Assembly (NCBI GenBank): GCA_003313425.1
Contig: NHZP01000009.1
Location: 310,001 to 374,000, forward strand
Source of the DNA: Pseudopyrenochaeta lycopersici
Taxonomy: Eukaryota; Ascomycota; Dothideomycetes; Pleosporales; Pseudopyrenochaetaceae
Reading direction: 5' to 3'
DNA length: 64,000 nt
Shown here: piece by piece, positions 57,721 through 64,000 of the stretch
How the letters are laid out: every line of letters begins with the position of its first letter
Position numbering within the stretch: the first letter of the stretch is position 1
Position numbers and translations under genes: made by a program
The notes under the pieces: model-generated
Seen by the model: only the letters and a program-made list of their open reading frames with translations
Databases searched by the model: none
What the model was told of the DNA's origin: nothing

Positions 57721-59731
57721 GGTTTTGATAGCCAATGCATGTGCGGTTCGGTGCCAGCTCCGTGATTAGGCCATCGTCAGCTCAATTTCTAAGATTTCAC
57801 AAATTGCCACCACACTCTCGATAGACTTTGTCCACCCACCGAGTTCTCCTCAAGACATCACACATCATCATATTGTGTTGGTGGTCTTCAACACATTCAA
57901 GTTATGACTCAAGACGGTCTTAGTCTCGGTGCAATCGATGCACGATCATGCATTGGATCGCAGAGCCAACGTTCGCAAGCCGGCAGCACTATCGTCAAGG
58001 GTACGAAAATTGGACGTGCTGGAAGCGTTAAGCCACCGCGTCTGCTGGGAAGCACGAGCATACCATACGCGTTCCTGCCGTGAGACTCGACTCGCATTTA
58101 GTTTCCAGTAATTTTTATTTTTGGTTAATCACGATATATTCATTGCAGCAAAGAAACGAGTCTAGGGACCATTGTGTTACGTGCGGAATTGCTCGCGTCT
58201 CATGATTGTGCTAACTATTGGCAATCTTACTTGGGCCCGCTATGGTTCGCCATCGGCTTTTTTGGCAGGGTGTACCATTATCAGACTTGCCTTGCACAAC
58301 GCTTTTCCTGACCTTGAAGATGAATATCAAACTTGAAGAATAGGGACCGGGTGGACTTGGAAATAGGAAACGTACAGTACAGTCGCGTAAGACTTGCTTG
58401 CGAAGGTGATTTGGAAGGAACGCGATCTGTTGGGCCATCATCAGGCACGCCATGCAGCATTTCTCGGCGAACGGTACCTTTTCGGCAAAAGCGAAGCGCA
58501 GAACTGGATCGCCGGCAGCGGTTAGCAGATCATTTTATTCTAAGCGATCCGCCTGTGCTGTTTTCGATCGTGCACCCCTTTGGAACGAGAAGCGCTTTTC
58601 AGTATCGCTTTAGTTGATCATTTGCTTTTGAAGCAGGAAACCTGATAGCGATATATATACACATACATCGAAGGCAACATCCTTGTACTTGTAACACAGT
58701 GACAACGAACCATCTTACACGAAGGGGCTACGTTTATGCATTTTCAGTGCACGGGTAGCTTGTAAAAACCCCGGGTCCAGGATCATGGCCCTGCCAATAA
58801 GCATCATCAGTGACTTGATTGGCTTGCGACTCCTCTTTTCGCGTCCTCTCAACGCGTCTCCTTTCGTCAACTTCACACCTGGGCAGATTGGCGCATGGCA
58901 TGGCTGCAAGCTCAGCTCCGGGGACCACCATTCAACATGCATGGATGCGCAGGCTCGCTTTGCTGCTACAAGCACTTCAGCCTGTACGAAGCGCTCACCA
59001 GGGAGGCAGTTATTGCGACCCAGACAGGCTTTTGCCAGCACCGCGTCTCCTCCCTTCTTGTCTCAGTGCTGTGTTCTGACCATTGGACCAGTGGCTTTCC
59101 GTTCTCAATGGTGTTTCTGGTGGATCTGGTGGAGAGAACGAGGACTGGATGGTGGCTGTGACTGTAATTTCCTTCGATGATTTCCAAGTATCAAACCACA
59201 CCACTTCGAGCATAGATGATCCTAAAACAGCGCGCCGTTTGACGCCGCTAGGTTCCGAAAGCTCCCCATGGTTCAGCTTCGCTCATTACAGGACGGGCCC
59301 AAGCTCCTGGGTGCCTCTCGCTTCTTGCAACTCGCGGGACCAACGACGATCTGGTGTCAAGGCGTGCCGAAGCTCTTTTATGGCCGATATGCACCCTGCA
59401 CCGTCCCTGCCACTTTTCTGCACACTCTCTTGCATCAAGACCTACACGCCGACTGGCTGTGTGTCTGGGCCGACTTTCTTTTATTCGTTCGTTCGTTCAC
59501 TCTGACCAAGTAATAATTGACACTCTTTTAAGTCATCTTTGGCTTACTCTTCTTTCGTTCTGTGCTTTGCTAGGCGCACATCACTCTACCAGCCCTGCCT
59601 CTGGATTGTACCTTCTTGTTTCAAGCACCCTATTACACCTTCCATCACGGTCTCTAAAAACTTAATCATAATTCAAGGTTCGATGGCACTTGTCTTCTGC
59701 GACTGAATCGCACCATCTGTAAACCTTCGCT
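57721..59731. other. Gap of 2 kb with no supported gene
   Basis: Between two plus-strand genes. Several frames of 60-140 codons on both strands begin with non-ATG codons or lack motifs. The last 250 bases are C/T-rich with three TTCG units near 59487 and look like the leader of the next gene. There is a short TA run near 58650. No transposon remains were recognised. Confidence 0.5.
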
Positions 59732-62700
59732 ATGCGATCCTTCCGCTACCTCGTTCTTTGCCTCGCGCTTCTTCTCTGCCTAACGTCTGTGGTTGCGGTT
59801 CCTCATACCGCTGTGCGTCGACAGGATGACAGTCCATCGAAGCAGACGTCATCACCATTGGCAAGGGAAAGTGCTTCTCCACGGCCCTCATCTACGGTAG
59901 CGCCATCTAGTGGATCATCACCGTCGAGCACTGATTCTGATCGCACATCTTCCACGGTAGATACCTCATTCAAGCCCTTCGCAACTGCCAGCACTGTCAT
60001 TCAGGCACCAGCCACGACTGCGACCAATCTACCGCAATCCACAAGCTCCACTGGTGAGAACCACTTCTATGGTTTCAATGTGAGAGACTAAACAGCGTTT
60101 TTCAGAGCTTGATTCAGAGAGTCCGCTACCCATTCATCCGAAGCTCACCCCAGCTATCGGAATAAGCGGCGTACTATTGCTTCTCACCGGCCTGGTATAT
60201 GCTGTTATCGGAATCAAAAACAAATGGTAGGTGATATGAGTCGATTAGACATCAGATACTGACCAAGGCTAGGATATATGTATTTAGCTCTGCTGCATAC
60301 CTGACTACTCTCGCCGTTACAGTCCTCATCATCTACTTAATGAGTCCACCTGTTTCAAACGCAATTCAGGGGGCTTTCTTTGTTGCGGCCTTTTTCACTG
60401 GAGTAATATTCGGAATCCTATCTCTAGTCTTCTCGGACATCACTGAGGGCTTTGGGTGTTTGCTTGGCGGCTTTTGCCTTAGTATGTGGTTTCTCAGCCT
60501 CAAGGACGGTGGATTGATCTCGTCGGCGACTGGTCGTGCAATCTTCATCGGATGCATGTCAGCCGGAGGGTATTCGTTGTCTTTTAGCCACTACACTCGC
60601 AATCATGGCCTTATTGCATCAATTGCATTCTCGGGCGCGACCGCCACTATACTCGGTATCGATTGTCTCGCCCGAGCTGGCTGGAAAGAGTTCTGGCTCT
60701 ACTTATGGAGTAAGTCAAGTATATTTCCAACGTCGTTCGCTACTGACGATCGTAGACTTAAATGATGACATCTTCCCGCTCAATACGAGCACTTACCCTG
60801 TTACCAAGAACATCAAGGCAGAATTAGCAGGCGTTGTCATCATAGCCGTCTTCGGCGTTGTATCACAAATGCGCGTCTGGAAGCTGGTCAAGGAGCATCG
60901 TGCTAAGAGTGCTGCTCAACAACTTGAAAGACAGCAGGATCAAGAGCGCGAGGAGGAGGCACTGGGCCGTAAAATTGAAGACAACTTCCAAAAGGAACGC
61001 GCACAGTGGGAGGCTGCTTATGGTGGCAGAAGTGTACAAAATTCCAGCATTCGATCTTCCATCACAGGCCCTAAAGGTTCGACAAGCATCCAAGAAAAGG
61101 AAGTGTACGGCACTGACAATTTGGAAATGGTCAATCTATCTAAAGGTGGTGTCATGCGGTCGACTAACAACGATATGCCCACTGGCACAACAGTCACTGT
61201 TAGTGTACTCCAAGACGACGATATCCAACGAATCGATGCCCAAGGAAACCCAATATCCTATAAGGAAGTTGAGCCTATCGTATTGCCAAATGTCAGCGGT
61301 AAAGTCCTGCCAAAAACCCCAGGAACCGCGCCCTCGGACGTTGTAATGCCAAGCGTTACAAGGAGGACCAGCCTCCGTCCTTCTGCGCCCCCGCCACCTC
61401 CTGCTGTTGTGCCTCTGCCATTTACGATTCCGAAAGAGGATGATGCAAAGAGTGAAGCAGAGGACAATGCGTCTGTATCAGCGGTACCCGAGACTGATCA
61501 TGAAGTTGATCTTGATCGTAGACCCATCTCGAAACGCATATCTGACATGTCGGCCATGAGGCAACGCATTTCGCGCAATATCTCTGAGTCTCAAGAAGCT
61601 CTTATTAATGTCCCACATGTTGAGGACGACCGAGCATCGTCAGTTGCGGCAACTTTTGATGGTGATGACGATAACCACTCCTTACGGCAGCTCTCCCCTC
61701 CTCATTCCCCCATAGGCACCGAACACGATGTTCTTCCGGAAGCTTCTTCTGTCGTGGTGAAGGAGTCGGAGACTAAGCCTCCTCAGTATTCTTCGACAAG
61801 TAATAGTGCAAGGCCTCAGACTGCTGGCAGTGATAATTTGGATGGGACAGCAGAGAGCCGGCTCACGATGGCCGATAACCAGCCACACGCCCCGGATATG
61901 CCTAGTCAGAATGAAGAACAAGACGTCCCAAATACCACATACACAAAAAACTTTGCATCTTCGCAACCAGCAATCGGCCAGTCCCTCACCACCAGTACCG
62001 ATCCTAAGCCTGACGAGCCACAGAAGAAACGTTTGTCTTTGCGCGATGCTCGGATGCGAGCTGACACACTTGTGTCTAGCACTAAGGGAAGTAAAGATAG
62101 TCAGCAAGCAAAATCGGCGAAATCGGATGCTCCTTCCCAGGGCTCGCAAATCGAGCCCGCTGAGTCACAGGTTGGCAGCCTACAAGACGGGTTGCTCACA
62201 CAACGGCTCTCCAAGGTTGCCTTATCCTACCGCACCAACGAGTGGGCAAAACACTTGGAGGTTGCGGAGAAGCCCGAGTTAGACGATCTCGGTGTACCAG
62301 ATCCACAAGGTTTTATTGTAGACGAAGGCCGTCAAGAAGTGGTAGCGCCTGTCAGCGAAGAAATTGCGTCACCGCTCATTGGAAGTAAGGGAAACTCGCG
62401 AAGAGCATCAATAGAGAGCAGAGCAAACAGAAACAGTGGTGTTGCTCTGAATAGATCAGCTTCCACGTTTTCTCAGGAGTCGTTACTGGATCAACGTTCT
62501 TTCACTCGATCGCCTCCTGTCATGTCTCCAGGCGTACTTTCGCGTGCCAACTCGGGGACAAGACTGGATGCTCTTTCACCTCTTCCAAGCAACACTCTCA
62601 TGGGCCAGCGCGAGAACCTGATGAAGAATCGGATATCTTCCCAGTCACTGACGCCGCATACATCGTCGGCGAATCTATTGGCGGAACATGGTGAACAAGA

Positions 62701-63169
62701 AAATATGACGCTGGCACAACGACGACAATTGCTTCAGCATCAGACATCGTCGCCATCTCTCCAGCATCATACATCTCTGACATCGCAACGGAAGGCGCCC
62801 CCTTCAACGAGCCAGAAGTGGCAGAACAAGGGATGGGCTATCAAAGGGGCACCGGCAGGGTTCGACTCGCACCAGCCCAAGCGAAGCTCGAGCTCGCAAT
62901 CAAATCAAAAGCGTGAGGAACTATATGCTAGTTGGAGAGACACTATGCGCGACGTTACGCCTCCACAGACGGCTGCGTACATGGCCGAACAACAGCGCAC
63001 AGCGTTGATGAACGAGAGGCGGCAGAAAGAGGCGGAGAAGCAGCAGCGCGAGATTATGCAGCAGCAACGGGCATCACAAATGGACAGCATGATGCGAAGT
63101 GGACAGATGCTCGATGCGCACCGCGAGGCTATGCGGAGAATGCAGGCGAATGCGAACAAGCGGGCATGA
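59732..63169 (+). CDS. TM7S3/TM198-like multi-span membrane protein with long tail
   Basis: Predicted 1097-residue membrane protein from four exons: 59732-60053, 60106-60226, 60273-60709 and 60756-63169 (introns 52, 46 and 46 nt). An N-terminal signal peptide (LVLCLALLLCLTSVVAVP) is followed by RR, a possible Kex2 site, and a Ser/Thr/Pro-rich outer stretch of about 80 residues, probably O-glycosylated. About seven hydrophobic spans follow between residues 118 and 340: IGISGVLLLLTGLVYAVIGI, AYLTTLAVTVLIIYLM, AFFVAAFFTGVIFGILSL, FGCLLGGFCLSMWFL, and others. These correspond to the DUF4203/TM7S3-TM198 domain. The remaining 750 residues are a disordered, Ser/Pro-rich cytosolic tail with a short coiled coil after the last span and a Gln/Arg-rich helix at the C-terminus. 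The function of fungal members is unknown. Confidence 0.88.
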
Positions 63170-64000
63170 GGACATTGCGGTTGGAGCGGGTTGGAGGCTT
63201 GTACATTAGGATAGCGGTGGATGCTATCACTTAGATTTTATGACCAGCCACATGGCTACTACACTTGCAGGAATGGACATTTTGAGTCACGGGGGATGGA
63301 CTTGTCGACAGCCATGGGAAAGGGAGCAAGGGTGGTGTTGCGCGACGTGTGCCAAGCTTTTGCTTTTAGATTTCTGTGCCCTGTAGGGCGTTGTGGTAGC
63401 GCGTCGGTAGCCCTATAAGGCTCGTTTGGAGAGATGTGTGGCTAGTAGGCAATATAATGTCGAAGGCAATGTAATGTCAAATGCAATGACGATGACGACG
63501 ATAATATCTGCCAGCTCGGGATGCAAAAGTGAGTGGCTTTCAGGGCATTGACCAAGGATATGCAGGTTTTCTGGGCACGGTGGTGTTGATGCACAGGCGT
63601 GGGAGAGATGCACTCGGAACATGTCTCCGCTGTCATGCTCGGATGCAGGTCAGAAAAGGGGCATAGCGGCATAAGGAAGGGGGCTAAGATTGGATCTCAG
63701 TGAGGGGGGCCCCGGGTGGAGCAGGCGAGCAATTCTGGATTCGTATGCAAAGGGAATCCCGGCAACGCGGAGGCGGGTTCGGCTAGGGTGGATGTGGCGC
63801 GGTCTGCATCAGAGAGTGAATTGGACAGGTTCTTCGCGGGCGTGGTACATGTTGGTTGCTGGAAGGCGTGGGTGTCCCCTTCTCCAACAGGCAGATTGGG
63901 AGGTTGTTGGCGGCGGATGGCGTGGCAGTGCTCGGCAGAGAGGCAAACGGTTGGCATGGCGGTTGGCATGACGATGGGCTCTCTGTGTGTCCGTCTCCGT
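63170..64000. other. Right-end region without a supported gene
   Basis: 830 bases downstream of the membrane-protein gene. Frames of 65-93 codons near the edge lack motifs and mostly start with non-ATG codons. An exon of a gene continuing beyond the window cannot be excluded. Confidence 0.45.

Overview
The window is nuclear DNA of a filamentous ascomycete (Pezizomycotina). The evidence is spliced genes with short GT-AG introns (almost all 40 to 133 nt), CTRAY-type branch sites, a fungal Zn2Cys6 transcription factor, a HapE-type CCAAT-binding subunit, and single-copy fungal orthologues (Tho2, Bre1, Bdp1, Trs33, Fcf2, Spo12, hemA). Dothideomycetes is my best guess for the class, but the sequence alone does not settle it. 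All splice models were built by eye from frame continuity and splice motifs.

Layout. 1-3.4 kb: no supported gene; a hexanucleotide repeat at about 1.6 kb. 3.4-8.4 kb: a MARVEL membrane protein and a six-exon Zn2Cys6 regulator, both on the minus strand. 8.4-12.3 kb: a gene-poor gap of 3.9 kb. 12.3-19.9 kb: an uncharacterised coiled-coil protein, a PAF-acetylhydrolase-like esterase (minus) and an intracellular GH31 glycosidase with an upstream ORF touching its start codon. 20.1-29.7 kb: a dense housekeeping block with mitochondrial uS10, purine nucleoside phosphorylase, Fcf2, HapE/HAP5, cytosolic-type malate dehydrogenase and Trs33. 29.7-33.7 kb: a possibly broken spliced gene, UreF and Spo12. 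34.7-39.4 kb: the head-to-head pair Bre1 and Bdp1. 40.3-42.1 kb: an intronless MFS drug/H+ antiporter. 43.2-50.5 kb: THO2. 51.0-53.0 kb: 5-aminolevulinate synthase. 54.2-57.7 kb: a divergent pair of a DUF7607-like protein and glutathione synthetase. 59.7-63.2 kb: a seven-spanning TM7S3/TM198-type membrane protein with a long cytosolic tail.

The genes do not form a metabolic cluster. This is a core-genome region of unrelated housekeeping genes. One possible functional link is HapE (a CCAAT-binding complex subunit) and ALAS, whose promoter carries a match to the published CBC:HapX bipartite motif. No transposon, CRISPR array, tRNA or rRNA gene was recognised.

The observations most worth following are: a candidate intronic box C/D snoRNA in the unusually long Fcf2 intron; the ATGA-overlapping upstream ORF of the GH31 gene; the hemA promoter motif together with two heme-regulatory CP motifs; a hidden multi-exon gene at 30.8-31.4 kb with a frame break; and a 14-nt microexon in HAP5.
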